From: Pseudomonas grandcourensis
GTDB taxonomy: Bacteria > Pseudomonadota > Gammaproteobacteria > Pseudomonadales > Pseudomonadaceae
NCBI RefSeq assembly: GCF_039909015.1
Contig: NZ_CP150919.1
Location: 348,501-412,500, forward strand
Direction of reading: 5' to 3'
Length of the DNA stretch: 64,000 nucleotides
This document shows positions 42,526-51,806 of the stretch, one piece after another. Position 1 is the stretch's first letter; the number at the start of each line of letters is the position of its first letter. The notes under the pieces are model-generated. The model did not search any database and had not been told where the DNA came from. It saw only the letters and a list, made by a program, of their open reading frames with translations. The position numbers were made by a program, and so were the translations under genes.

Positions 42526-43037
42526 GGCTTGTGCACTCGCTGTACGGTGAATGTCACCGTTGGGCTCTGCTGCACGACGTTTTCGTCATCGATCACTTGC
42601 ACGGCGAGGCGGTGTTCGCCGCGATCGATGTTCATCAGTTGCAGGGTCGGCACGTTGCCTGGCTGGCCGTAGGGTTGACCGTCCAGCAGCAGGCGCAGCA
42701 GGTGGGGATCTTGCAGGCGCGGCTTGATCAGTACATTTATCGTGAAGGTGCCATTGTTGGCGCGCAGGGCTTCGGTGCTGGGCAGGCCTGTCAGCTCCAG
42801 CACGTCATAGGTCTTGTGGGGCAGTTCTTTACGACCGGTCTCAGCAGCGGGCGCGACTTCGCCGGCAGGCTGGCGTTCGACGCTGTTGAGGGGCGGCAAG
42901 TCGACCGGTTGAGCGCTGACGCCGTCAGGCGGTTGATTGCTGTACGCGGTGGCGCCGTTGGTGTCCGTGTACTTGTAGATCTGCGCCGTGGCGGGCAGAG
43001 CGATCAACAGCAGGATGAATAGAAAACCACGACCCAT
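42522..43037 (-). CDS. DUF4124 family secreted protein (first of pair)
   Basis: A 171-residue paralogue of the next gene. Signal peptide LFILLLIALPATAQ, DUF4124 motif YKYTDTNGATAYSNQPPDG (residues 21-39), and the matching C-terminal beta segment LRLLLDGQPYGQPGNVPTLQLMNIDRGEHRLAVQVIDDE. Overlaps its partner by four bases, so they are coupled. Homologous segments (LLLDGQP, NIDRG) show the pair arose by duplication. Confidence 0.85.
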   Translation of the reverse strand: MGRGFLFILLLIALPATAQIYKYTDTNGATAYSNQPPDGVSAQPVDLPPLNSVERQPAGEVAPAAETGRKELPHKTYDVLELTGLPSTEALRANNGTFTINVLIKPRLQDPHLLRLLLDGQPYGQPGNVPTLQLMNIDRGEHRLAVQVIDDENVVQQSPTVTFTVQRVHKP

Positions 43038-43195
43038 GGAATCGACCGGAAGCGAAAATGTTGGGTTGCAGCATAGGTCAGGCTTGGCGGTTATCCCAAG
43101 CCGTTAACATCTGGGCATGATTTCCCGAGGCTGCTGAACACATAACCCCCCCCACAGGGATGTGCGTCAGTCGTTGAATCGAGGGCAATAAAAAA

Positions 43196-43217
43196 GAGGC
43201 CTCCCGAAGGAGACCTC
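43196..43217. terminator. Terminator after glnA
   Basis: Stem GAGGCCTCC/GGAGACCTC with loop CGAA, A-run on the left and TTTTT on the right. The minus-strand transcript of glnA ends with a U-run. Confidence 0.8.
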
Positions 43218-43252
43218 ATTTTTGTCACGCCGCGTGTTGCGGCGCTACCGGA

Positions 43253-44659
43253 TCAGCAGCTGTAGTACAGCTCGTATTCCAGTGGGTGTACGAAAGTACG
43301 TACTTTGATTTCTTCTTCGCTTTTCAGGGCGATGTAAGCGTCGATGAAGTCGTCGCTGAAAACGCCGCCTTTGGTCAGGAACGCACGACCTTTGTCCAGC
43401 TCTTCCAGGGCTTCCTTCAGGCTGCCGCAAACTTGTGGGATCTCTTTGGCCTCTTCAGGCGGCAGGTCGTACAGGTTTTTGTCAGCTGCGTCGCCAGGGT
43501 GGATCTTGTTCTGGATGCCGTCCAGGCCAGCCATCAGCAGTGCGGCGAAGCACAGGTACGGGTTGGCAGCCGGATCCGGGAAGCGTGCTTCGATACGGCG
43601 GGCTTTCGGGCTCGACACGTAAGGAATACGGATCGAAGCGGAACGGTTGCGAGCCGAGTAGGCCAGCATCACTGGAGCTTCGAAGCCTGGAACCAGACGC
43701 TTGTAGGAGTTGGTAGCCGGGTTGGTGAAGCCGTTCAGGGCCTTACCGTGCTTGATGATGCCGCCGATGAAGTACAGGGCGGTGTCGGACAGGCCGGCAT
43801 AGCCTTCGCCAGCGAAGGTGTTCTTGCCATCTTTCCAGATGGACATGTGAACGTGCATGCCCGAACCGTTGTCGCCGTACAGTGGCTTCGGCATGAAGGT
43901 CGCGGTGCGGCCGTAAGCGTCAGCAACGTTGTGTACAACGTACTTCAGGGTTTGGGTTTCGTCGGCTTTCTTCACCAGGGTGTTGAACTTGACGCCGATT
44001 TCGTTCTGGCCGGCAGTCGCCACTTCGTGGTGGTGAACTTCAACGGTCAGGCCCATTTCTTCCAGTGCGTTGCACATGGAGGTACGGATTTCGTGGTCGT
44101 GGTCGAACGGCGGAACCGGGAAGTAGCCGCCTTTGACGCCTGGACGGTGGCCTTTGTTGCCGCCTTCGATGTCCTGGTCGGACATCCACGAACCTTGTTC
44201 AGAGTAGATCTTGAACATGGAGCCGGAAATGTCGGACTTGAACTTCACCTGGTCGAAGATGAAGAACTCTGGCTCTGGACCGGCGTATACGGTGTCACCG
44301 ATAGCGGTGGCCTTCAGGTACTCTTCGGCGCGCTTGGCGATCGCACGTGGGTCGCGGTCGTAGCCTTGCATGCTCGAAGGTTCGATGATGTCGCAGACCA
44401 GGATCAGGGTCGGCTCTTCGGTGAACGGATCCAGGACAGCGGTGGAGTCGTCCGGCATCAGGATCATGTCGGAGGCTTCGATGCCTTTCCAGCCAGCGAT
44501 GGAGGAACCGTCGAACATTTTGCCGACTTCGAAGAAATCGTCATCCAGCGCATCGCGAGCCGGCATGGTCACGTGGTGCTGAGTGCCTTTGGTGTCCGTG
44601 AAGCGCAGATCAATCCACTTGACGTCATGATCTTTGATGAGTTGAACCGACTTCGACAT
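43253..44659 (-). CDS. glnA: Glutamine synthetase type I (GlnA)
   Basis: Assimilates ammonia into glutamine. A 468-residue GS-I subunit with the glutamate/Mn site ([10 protein letters not shown]), the ATP site ([16 protein letters not shown]), [10 protein letters not shown] and the adenylylation region NLYDLPPEE with Tyr near residue 398, meaning it is controlled by GlnE. Start ATG 44659 with AGGA spaced nine bases. The promoter is sigma-54-type. Followed by a strong terminator. Confidence 0.97.
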   Translation of the reverse strand: MSKSVQLIKDHDVKWIDLRFTDTKGTQHHVTMPARDALDDDFFEVGKMFDGSSIAGWKGIEASDMILMPDDSTAVLDPFTEEPTLILVCDIIEPSSMQGYDRDPRAIAKRAEEYLKATAIGDTVYAGPEPEFFIFDQVKFKSDISGSMFKIYSEQGSWMSDQDIEGGNKGHRPGVKGGYFPVPPFDHDHEIRTSMCNALEEMGLTVEVHHHEVATAGQNEIGVKFNTLVKKADETQTLKYVVHNVADAYGRTATFMPKPLYGDNGSGMHVHMSIWKDGKNTFAGEGYAGLSDTALYFIGGIIKHGKALNGFTNPATNSYKRLVPGFEAPVMLAYSARNRSASIRIPYVSSPKARRIEARFPDPAANPYLCFAALLMAGLDGIQNKIHPGDAADKNLYDLPPEEAKEIPQVCGSLKEALEELDKGRAFLTKGGVFSDDFIDAYIALKSEEEIKVRTFVHPLEYELYYSC

Positions 44660-44755
44660 AGTGTCCTCCGGGTGGCTTCGGGCTAGTAATGGATGCCCTT
44701 AAATGTGGGTGATGCCGGCGCGAATACTCTGCCAAGGCAACCTGCCTCACAAGGG

Positions 44756-44771
44756 AGCAAATTGCATGCCA
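44756..44771 (-). promoter_or_regulatory. Sigma-54 promoter of glnA
   Basis: On the minus strand TGGCATGCAATTTGCT: GG/GC spacing is exact and nearly all positions match TGGCAc-N5-TTGCw. The start would be near 44744, leaving an 85-base leader. Confidence 0.8.
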
Positions 44772-44852
44772 GTGCCCCAGCATGGGTTTTTTGCCCCAAA
44801 AACACGCTTGCGAGGGCATATTGCGCTTTAAAGCAGAAAAACTCGCCCTGTA

Positions 44853-44866
44853 ATGTGGCGCCACAT
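44853..44866. promoter_or_regulatory. 14-bp palindrome ATGTGGCGCCACAT upstream of glnA
   Basis: Perfect palindrome between the glnA sigma-54 promoter and the NtrC-like site. A dimeric regulator could bind, but none is identified. Confidence 0.35.
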
Positions 44867-44874
44867 CTAATAAA

Positions 44875-44891
44875 TGACCTGTTTTGGTGCG
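44875..44891 (-). promoter_or_regulatory. NtrC-like binding site upstream of glnA
   Basis: On the minus strand CGCACCAAAACAGGTCA resembles TGCACC-N5-GGTGCA; left half-site is strong, right half-site (GGTCA) weak. About 105-120 bases upstream of the promoter, an enhancer-like distance. Confidence 0.5.
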
Positions 44892-44986
44892 TGCGAAACC
44901 TTCTGCACATTAACTGGTTAAACCTTGAGCAATTTCCGCTATAATCCGCGCCCCCTTTTTCGGCAGGCCATGCGCGCGCTGTTTCC

Positions 44987-46441
44987 ATGAAATTAATCGT
45001 AAAAGTCTTCCCCGAGATCACCATCAAGAGTCGACCTGTCCGGACGAAATTTATCCGCCAGTTGGCCAAAAACATCCGCGCCGTGCTCCGCGATCTGGAC
45101 CCGGCCGTGGTGGTGAATGGCGTGTGGGACAATCTCGAGCTGGAAACCCGCGTTACCGACCCGAAAGCCTTGAAAGAGATGGGTGAGCGCCTGACCTGCA
45201 TGCCAGGCATCGCGCACTTTCTGCAGATCGACGAGTACCCGCTGGGCGACTTCGACGACATCACCGAAAAGTGCAGGCAGCACTACGGCGATGCGCTGGC
45301 CGGGAAGATTTTCTCGGTGCGTTGCAAGCGTGCGGGCAAGCACCCGTTCAGCTCGATGGACGTCGAAAAATACGTCGGCAGCAAGCTGCGTCGCGAGTGC
45401 GGCGCCGCCGGGATCGACCTGAAAGCGCCGGAGATCGAAGTCCGGATCGAAGTTCGCGACCAACGGTTGTTCGTGATCCACAGCCAGCACAACGGCATCG
45501 GCGGATATCCGCTGGGCGCCCTGGAGCAGACCCTGGTGCTGATGTCCGGTGGCTTCGACTCCACCGTGGCGGCCTACCAGATCATGCGCCGCGGCCTGAT
45601 GGCGCATTTCTGCTTCTTCAATCTGGGCGGACGTGCCCACGAACTGGGCGTCATGGAAGTCGCGCATTTCATCTGGAAGAAGTACGGCAGCTCCCAACGC
45701 GTGCTATTTGTCAGTGTGCCGTTTGAAGAAGTGCTGGGCGAAATTCTCGGCAAAGTCGATAACAGTCATATGGGCGTAGTATTGAAGCGTATGATGTTGC
45801 GCGCTTCGTCCCAAATTGCCGATCGACTGCAGATCGACGCGCTGGTCACCGGTGAGGCGATCTCCCAGGTGTCGAGCCAGACGCTGCCGAACCTGTCGGT
45901 GATCGACTGCGTGACCGACAAGCTGGTGTTGCGTCCGCTGATCGCGAGTCACAAGCAGGACATCATCGACCTGGCCAACGAAATCGGCACCGCCGATTTC
46001 GCCCGGCACATGCCGGAATACTGCGGCGTCATCTCGGTCAATCCGAAGACTGCAGCCAAGCGCTATCGCGTCGAGCATGAAGAGAAAGAATTCGATATGG
46101 CGGTACTCGAGCGTGCGCTCGAAAACGCCAAGCTGGTGCCGATCGATCGCGTGATCGATGAACTGGGCCAGGATTTGCAGATTGAAGAAGTCAGCGAAGC
46201 GCTGGCCGGTCAGATCGTCATCGACATCCGTCACCCGGATGCCGCTGAGGACGACCCGCTGGACCTTGCTGGCATCGAGGTACAAACGATGCCGTTTTAT
46301 GCAGTGAACGCTCGTTTCAAGGAACTGGACCCTACTCGCCAGTACCTGCTGTATTGCGACAAAGGCGTGATGAGTCGCCTGCATGCCCACCATTTGCTCA
46401 GTGAGGGGCATGCCAATGTGCGCGTTTATCGACCGAGCTAA
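44987..46441 (+). CDS. thiI: tRNA sulfurtransferase ThiI
   Basis: Makes 4-thiouridine at position 8 of tRNA and supplies sulfur for thiazole. A 484-residue protein with NFLD and THUMP domains (residues 1-165), the PP-loop [10 protein letters not shown] near 187 and a C-terminal rhodanese domain carrying the persulfide Cys in [11 protein letters not shown]. Full length. It diverges from glnA; a TATAAT box lies at 44940-44945, 42 bases before the ATG. Confidence 0.97.
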   Translation: MKLIVKVFPEITIKSRPVRTKFIRQLAKNIRAVLRDLDPAVVVNGVWDNLELETRVTDPKALKEMGERLTCMPGIAHFLQIDEYPLGDFDDITEKCRQHYGDALAGKIFSVRCKRAGKHPFSSMDVEKYVGSKLRRECGAAGIDLKAPEIEVRIEVRDQRLFVIHSQHNGIGGYPLGALEQTLVLMSGGFDSTVAAYQIMRRGLMAHFCFFNLGGRAHELGVMEVAHFIWKKYGSSQRVLFVSVPFEEVLGEILGKVDNSHMGVVLKRMMLRASSQIADRLQIDALVTGEAISQVSSQTLPNLSVIDCVTDKLVLRPLIASHKQDIIDLANEIGTADFARHMPEYCGVISVNPKTAAKRYRVEHEEKEFDMAVLERALENAKLVPIDRVIDELGQDLQIEEVSEALAGQIVIDIRHPDAAEDDPLDLAGIEVQTMPFYAVNARFKELDPTRQYLLYCDKGVMSRLHAHHLLSEGHANVRVYRPS

Positions 46442-46580
46442 GAGCCCGGGGCTGTTTGCCTGTGGCCTGCGTCACCGGCCCCCCGATGCCACCGTCAAGC
46501 TGTAACGGCTTTCACGGACGCTACTGTTAATCGCTGCCAAGACTTGTCAGCACACCGAATCCTCTGATCGAGATACACAA
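46442..46580. other. Intergenic region between thiI and typA
   Basis: 139 bases with a short GC-rich inverted stretch (GGGGC...GCCCC) near 46448-46484. Nothing else seen; the typA promoter is not obvious. Confidence 0.4.
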
Positions 46581-48401
46581 GTGATCGAAAATCTACGCAA
46601 CATCGCCATCATTGCCCACGTTGACCATGGTAAGACCACCCTGGTAGACAAACTCCTGCGTCAATCCGGCACCCTGGAGCGCAACGAGCTCAACGACGAG
46701 CGCGTGATGGACTCCAACGACCAGGAAAAAGAGCGCGGTATTACCATTCTGGCGAAAAACACCGCCATCAACTGGAACGGCTACCACATCAACATCGTGG
46801 ACACCCCGGGCCACGCCGACTTCGGCGGCGAAGTTGAACGCGTAATGTCGATGGTCGACTCCGTTCTGCTGCTGGTTGACGCTCAAGACGGCCCTATGCC
46901 GCAAACCCGTTTCGTGACCAAGAAGGCTTTCGAAGCCGGCCTGCGTCCAATCGTGGTCATCAACAAGGTTGACCGTCCAGGCGCGCGTCCGGACTGGGTT
47001 CTGGACCAGATCTTCGACCTGTTCGACAACCTGGGTGCTACCGAAGAACAGCTGGACTTCAAAGTCGTCTACGCCTCGGCCCTGAACGGTATTGCCGGTC
47101 TGGACCACACTGAAATGGCTGAAGACATGACCCCGCTGTACCAGTCGATCGTCGACAACGTACCAGCGCCGAAAGTCGACCGTGACGGTCCGTTCCAGAT
47201 GCAGATCTCCGCACTGGACTACAACAGCTTCCTGGGTGTGATCGGCGTTGGCCGTATCGCTCGCGGTCGCGTCAAGCCGAACACTCCGGTCGTGGCTATC
47301 GACGCTGACGGCAAGAAGCGCAACGGTCGTATCCTGAAGCTGATGGGTCACCACGGCCTGCACCGCATTGACGTTGAAGAAGCTTTGGCTGGCGACATCG
47401 TCTGCATCAGTGGCTTCGACCAGCTGTTCATCTCCGACACCCTGTGCGACCCACTGAACGTCGAAGCGATGAAGCCGCTGACCGTTGACGAACCAACCGT
47501 TTCCATGACCTTCCAGGTAAACGACTCGCCTTTCTGCGGTAAAGAAGGCAAGTTCGTGACCAGCCGTAACATCAAGGAACGTCTGGACAAGGAACTGCTG
47601 TTCAACGTTGCTCTGCGCGTTGAAGAAGGCGACACCGCCGACAAGTTCAAAGTCTCCGGCCGTGGTGAGCTGCACCTCTCGGTACTGATCGAAACCATGC
47701 GTCGCGAAGGCTTCGAAATGGGTGTTGGTCGTCCGGAAGTGATCATCCGTATGGTTGATGGCGTCAAGCACGAACCGTACGAAAACGTGACCATCGACCT
47801 GCCGGAAGAATCCCAGGGCGCGATCATGGAACAGATCGGTATCCGTAAAGGCGACCTGACCAACATGGTTCCGGATGGCAAGGGCCGTGTGCGCCTTGAG
47901 TACAACATCCCGGCCCGTGGTCTGATCGGTTTCCGTAACGAGTTCCTGACCCTGACCTCCGGTGCAGGCATCCTGACCTCGATCTTCGACCGTTACGACA
48001 CCATGAAGTCCGGTGACATGTCCGGCCGTCAGAACGGCGTGCTGGTATCGGTTGCTACCGGTAAGGCACTGACCTACTCGCTGGAAACCCTGCAGTCGCG
48101 TGGCAAGCTGTTCATCGAACACGGCCAGGACATCTATGAAGGTCAAATCGTTGGTCTGAACAGCCGCGACAACGACCTGGGTGTTAACCCAACCAAAGGC
48201 AAGAAGCTCGACAACATGCGCGCTTCGGGTAAAGACGAAACCATCGCTCTGGTTCCGCCTGTACGCTTCACTCTGGAGCAAGCTCTGGAATTCGTACAAG
48301 AAGACGAGCTGTGTGAAGTCACGCCTAAGTCCATCCGTCTTCGCAAGAAGATCCTGGGCGAAAGCGAGCGTACCCGCGCTGCCAAGAAGTCCGGTAACTA
48401 A
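46581..48401 (+). CDS. typA: Ribosome-associated GTPase TypA/BipA
   Basis: A 606-residue translational GTPase that helps ribosome assembly and stress responses. G1 [15 protein letters not shown] (10-24), switch region with [12 protein letters not shown]3 [13 protein letters not shown]4 [11 protein letters not shown], then beta-barrel, EF-G III/V-like domains and the BipA C-terminal domain ([21 protein letters not shown]). The start codon is GTG. A strong terminator follows. Codon use is very biased, consistent with high expression. Confidence 0.97.
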   Translation: MIENLRNIAIIAHVDHGKTTLVDKLLRQSGTLERNELNDERVMDSNDQEKERGITILAKNTAINWNGYHINIVDTPGHADFGGEVERVMSMVDSVLLLVDAQDGPMPQTRFVTKKAFEAGLRPIVVINKVDRPGARPDWVLDQIFDLFDNLGATEEQLDFKVVYASALNGIAGLDHTEMAEDMTPLYQSIVDNVPAPKVDRDGPFQMQISALDYNSFLGVIGVGRIARGRVKPNTPVVAIDADGKKRNGRILKLMGHHGLHRIDVEEALAGDIVCISGFDQLFISDTLCDPLNVEAMKPLTVDEPTVSMTFQVNDSPFCGKEGKFVTSRNIKERLDKELLFNVALRVEEGDTADKFKVSGRGELHLSVLIETMRREGFEMGVGRPEVIIRMVDGVKHEPYENVTIDLPEESQGAIMEQIGIRKGDLTNMVPDGKGRVRLEYNIPARGLIGFRNEFLTLTSGAGILTSIFDRYDTMKSGDMSGRQNGVLVSVATGKALTYSLETLQSRGKLFIEHGQDIYEGQIVGLNSRDNDLGVNPTKGKKLDNMRASGKDETIALVPPVRFTLEQALEFVQEDELCEVTPKSIRLRKKILGESERTRAAKKSGN

Positions 48402-48420
48402 GTCATTTAGTTAGCTGACA

Positions 48421-48458
48421 AAAAAACGCCCCCGGTCGAAAGGCCGGGGGCGTTTTTG
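48421..48458. terminator. Terminator after typA
   Basis: Stem AACGCCCCCGG/CCGGGGGCGTT with A-run before and TTTTTG after; strong and bidirectional. Confidence 0.88.
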
Positions 48459-48490
48459 TTTGTCTGGGATTTACTCGGTGTTTGTGGGTG

Positions 48491-48928
48491 TCAGAACCGC
48501 TCGATACTCCGCGAACTCCGCTCGCGCTCCACTTCCTTGGGCTTGTACGCGCAATACCCCGGCCGCGGGCCGATTTTTGGGTGATTGCGGCAGGTATCCG
48601 GGCGCTTTTCATAAATAGTGCACAGACGGCTCTTACGATCCAGGTACAGGCAGTCGTTGTTGCTCATGCGCTGGAGGGTAAAGATTCCTGACTTCTGGTT
48701 GAAGCGCTCGACCAGACCTTCCTTTTGCAGGCGCTTGGCGATGTTCTTCGGCGGATCACCCAGCTCGAATTCATCGACCACGCCGATGCGGATCAGATCC
48801 TTGATCTTGACCTCGACGGGCAGGGTGCAGCAGCTGGACATGCACGAGCCGCACATCGGGGCAGAGTACTTGGCCCAGGTATCGAGGCGGTCGATCTCTG
48901 CGGCAGCGATCAGGTTCGGCTTCATCAT
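48491..48928 (-). CDS. YkgJ-like cysteine cluster protein
   Basis: A 145-residue protein of the zinc- or iron-chelating CxxCxxCC family: CGSCMSSCCTLPVEV (residues 27-41) and later CLYLDRKSRLCTIYEKRPDTCRNHP. Cysteines are suitable for metal or Fe-S binding. Two ATGs are consecutive and either could start it. Converges with typA. Function unproven. Confidence 0.85.
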   Translation of the reverse strand: MMKPNLIAAAEIDRLDTWAKYSAPMCGSCMSSCCTLPVEVKIKDLIRIGVVDEFELGDPPKNIAKRLQKEGLVERFNQKSGIFTLQRMSNNDCLYLDRKSRLCTIYEKRPDTCRNHPKIGPRPGYCAYKPKEVERERSSRSIERF

Positions 48929-49184
48929 CGTTTGTTACCAGCGTGTGCATCAGGGCGCGCGATCATACCGGGACTGGTGGATTTTTGAACAACCTTTCGC
49001 CAGTTTTTTTCGTAGGCGGTGCAAACAACCGGAAAACAGGCACGGGCCCTGCATTGATTCAGGCACCAGACAACGCAATGTCGATTCAGCTCGCATTCAA
49101 AGGAAAAACTGCCGAACCAGAGCCTCTACCGCCTGTCAGACCGACTAGGCTCAGACAACTCCAAGCTCGCTCGAGGTCCTATCG

Positions 49185-51635
49185 ATGACTCAAGAACCAC
49201 TTGTTCGCGAAGCAGAGGTGGCCGCATTCCGCGACGCCGTCTTGACCAAGCTCACTTATGCAGTGGGTAAAGACCCGGATCACGCCTTCGACCACGACTG
49301 GTTCGAAGCCATTGCCCTGGCCGCGCGGGACCACATGGTCGAGCACTGGATGGACCACACGCGGCAGATCTACCGCAAAGGCCAGAAGCGCGTTTATTAC
49401 CTCTCCCTGGAATTCCTCATCGGCCGACTGCTCTACGACAGCCTGAGCAACCTCGGCCTGCTCGACGTGGCCCGCGAGGCGCTGACGGAACTCGGTGTCG
49501 ACCTTGAGCGCATCCGCCTGCTGGAGCCCGATGCGGCCCTGGGGAACGGCGGCCTCGGGCGTCTGGCGGCGTGTTTCATGGAAAGTATGTCGACCCTCGG
49601 CATCGCTGGTCATGGCTACGGTATTCGTTACGAACACGGCTTGTTCCGCCAGGCCATCGTCGATGGCTGGCAACAGGAGCAGACCGAACACTGGCTGGAT
49701 TTCGGCAACCCGTGGGAGTTCGAGCGCCCGGAGGTGGTTTACCCGATCGGCTTCGGTGGCGGTGTCGAGACTGTGACCGATGACAGCGGCAAGTCCAGGC
49801 AAGTCTGGCACCCGGCGGAAACCGTACGGGCCATTGCGTATGACACGCCAGTGGTCGGTTGGCGCGGGGCAAGCGTCAACACGCTGCGTTTGTGGCGCGC
49901 CCGAGCCATGGAAGATCTGCATCTGGAGCGCTTCAACGCCGGTGATCACTTGGGTGCAGTGGCTGAAGTGGCGCGGGCCGAGAGTATCTCCCGCGTGCTA
50001 TATCCAGCGGACAGCACCGAAGCCGGCCAGGAACTGCGTTTGCGTCAGGAATACTTCTTTGTCGCCGCCTCGTTGCAGGATCTGCTGCGCCGCCATCGCA
50101 ACATGCACACCTCGGTGCTGACCCTGGGCGACCACGCGGCGATTCAACTCAACGACACCCACCCTTCGATTGCCGTGGCTGAACTGATGCGGCAACTGGT
50201 CGACGTGTACGACGTGGCATGGGACGCGGCGTGGCAGGTCACCGTCGATACGCTGTCCTACACCAACCACACCCTGCTCCCCGAAGCGCTGGAAACCTGG
50301 CCGGTCGGCCTGATGGAACGCATGCTGCCACGGCACATGCAGATCATTTACCTGATCAACGCCCAGCACATCGACTCCCTGCGGGCCAAAGGCATCCACG
50401 ACTTCGACGTGTTGCGCGCGGTGTCGCTGATCGAGGAAACCAATGGACGCCGGGTGCGCATGGGCAACCTGGCGTTTCTCGGTTCCCACAGCATCAACGG
50501 TGTGTCCGGGCTGCACACGCAACTGATGCGCCAAACGGTGTTCTCCGAACTGCACAAGCTCTACCCGGAGCGGATCAACAACAAAACCAACGGCATCACC
50601 TTCCGCCGCTGGCTGTATCAGGCCAACCCCGAGCTGACCTCGATGCTGGTCGATACCCTTGGGCCCGAAGTGCTGGATAACCCGGAAGAGCGTTTGCTCG
50701 CCCTCGAACCGTTCGCCGAGAAAAGTGCATTCCGCAAGGCGTTTGCCGAGCAACGCCTGCACAGCAAGAAGGCCCTGGCGTACCTGATTCATGAGCGGCT
50801 GGGCGTGGCGGTCAACCCGGCGGCGATGTTCGACGTGCAGGTCAAGCGAATCCACGAATACAAACGCCAGTTGCTCAACCTGATGCACACCGTGGCGTTG
50901 TACCAGGCGATTCGCGCGGAACCTGAAATCGACTGGGTGCCACGGGTGAAGATCTTCGCCGGCAAGGCGGCCGCGAGTTATCACCAGGCCAAACTGATCA
51001 TCAAGCTGACCAACGACATCGCCCGGGTGGTGAACAACGACCCGACCGTGCGCGGCTTGCTCAAAGTGGTGTTCCTGCCCAACTACAACGTCAGCCTCGC
51101 AGAAAGCATCATTCCGGCGGCGGATTTGTCCGAGCAGATCTCCACCGCCGGTTTCGAAGCGTCGGGCACCAGCAACATGAAATTCGGCCTGAACGGTGCG
51201 CTGACCATCGGCACCCTGGACGGGGCCAACGTGGAAATGCGCGACCGCATCGGCGCCGAGCACATGTTCATCTTCGGCCTCAGCGCGCAGCAGGTGGAGG
51301 CGCGCAAGCAGAACCATGAGTTCAGCGCGGCGCCGGATATTGCCGTGTCCCACCGTCTGAACGATGTGCTGCAAGCGATTCGCGGCGGGGTGTTCTCGCC
51401 GGATGATCCGTCCCGTTATGCCGGGTTGATCGATTCGCTGGTGGACTACGACCGCTTCCTGGTTTGCGCCGACTTCGATTCCTACTGGCACGCGCAGATG
51501 CGCGTCGAAGCCCATTGGCACGATTCGAAGGAGTGGTGGCGTTCAGCGGTGTTGAACACGGCGCGGATGGGCTGGTTCTCCTCGGACCGGACCATTCGCG
51601 AGTACGCCACGGAAATCTGGAAGGCGCTGGAGTAA
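49185..51635 (+). CDS. glgP: Glycogen/maltodextrin phosphorylase
   Basis: Cleaves alpha-1,4-glucans to glucose 1-phosphate. An 816-residue PLP enzyme of GT35 family and normal length. Landmarks: RVYYLSLEFLIGRLLYDSL, ALGNGGLGRLAACF near 120, and the PLP-lysine segment EASGTSNMKFGLNGALTIGTLDGANVE near 660. AGGT precedes the ATG. It stands alone, without other glg genes in the window. A long inverted repeat follows its stop. Confidence 0.95.
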   Translation: MTQEPLVREAEVAAFRDAVLTKLTYAVGKDPDHAFDHDWFEAIALAARDHMVEHWMDHTRQIYRKGQKRVYYLSLEFLIGRLLYDSLSNLGLLDVAREALTELGVDLERIRLLEPDAALGNGGLGRLAACFMESMSTLGIAGHGYGIRYEHGLFRQAIVDGWQQEQTEHWLDFGNPWEFERPEVVYPIGFGGGVETVTDDSGKSRQVWHPAETVRAIAYDTPVVGWRGASVNTLRLWRARAMEDLHLERFNAGDHLGAVAEVARAESISRVLYPADSTEAGQELRLRQEYFFVAASLQDLLRRHRNMHTSVLTLGDHAAIQLNDTHPSIAVAELMRQLVDVYDVAWDAAWQVTVDTLSYTNHTLLPEALETWPVGLMERMLPRHMQIIYLINAQHIDSLRAKGIHDFDVLRAVSLIEETNGRRVRMGNLAFLGSHSINGVSGLHTQLMRQTVFSELHKLYPERINNKTNGITFRRWLYQANPELTSMLVDTLGPEVLDNPEERLLALEPFAEKSAFRKAFAEQRLHSKKALAYLIHERLGVAVNPAAMFDVQVKRIHEYKRQLLNLMHTVALYQAIRAEPEIDWVPRVKIFAGKAAASYHQAKLIIKLTNDIARVVNNDPTVRGLLKVVFLPNYNVSLAESIIPAADLSEQISTAGFEASGTSNMKFGLNGALTIGTLDGANVEMRDRIGAEHMFIFGLSAQQVEARKQNHEFSAAPDIAVSHRLNDVLQAIRGGVFSPDDPSRYAGLIDSLVDYDRFLVCADFDSYWHAQMRVEAHWHDSKEWWRSAVLNTARMGWFSSDRTIREYATEIWKALE

Positions 51636-51667
51636 GTCTTCAGGCAGGTGGATATACTGGCGCGCCG

Positions 51668-51749
51668 AAAAAGATCGCAGCCTTCGGCAGCTCCTGCAGG
51701 ATCGCGTCATACCGCGACTATGTAGGAACTGCCGGAGGCTGCGATCTTT
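51668..51749. repeat. Long inverted repeat, second family, copy 2
   Basis: Same family as 39055-39130: AAAGATCGCAGCCTTCGGC start and GCCGGAGGCTGCGATCTTT end, spacer about 21 bases. It overlaps the first possible start of the next gene, arguing for a later start. Confidence 0.85.
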
Positions 51750-51806
51750 ATGGATACGGCTGAGCTAATCTTTCCGGATTGGCCAATGGGCTTAGGGATA
51801 TCGACC

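Noticed and set aside
43286..44686. A 466-codon plus-strand frame under glnA
   Set aside because: Antisense shadow of glutamine synthetase.
46593..48299. A 568-codon minus-strand frame under typA
   Set aside because: Antisense to a conserved GTPase; no ribosome site or family.
51750..51806. Earlier ATG for the DUF2339 gene
   Set aside because: The ATG lies right at the edge of a repeat element with no ribosome site; the later ATG has one.
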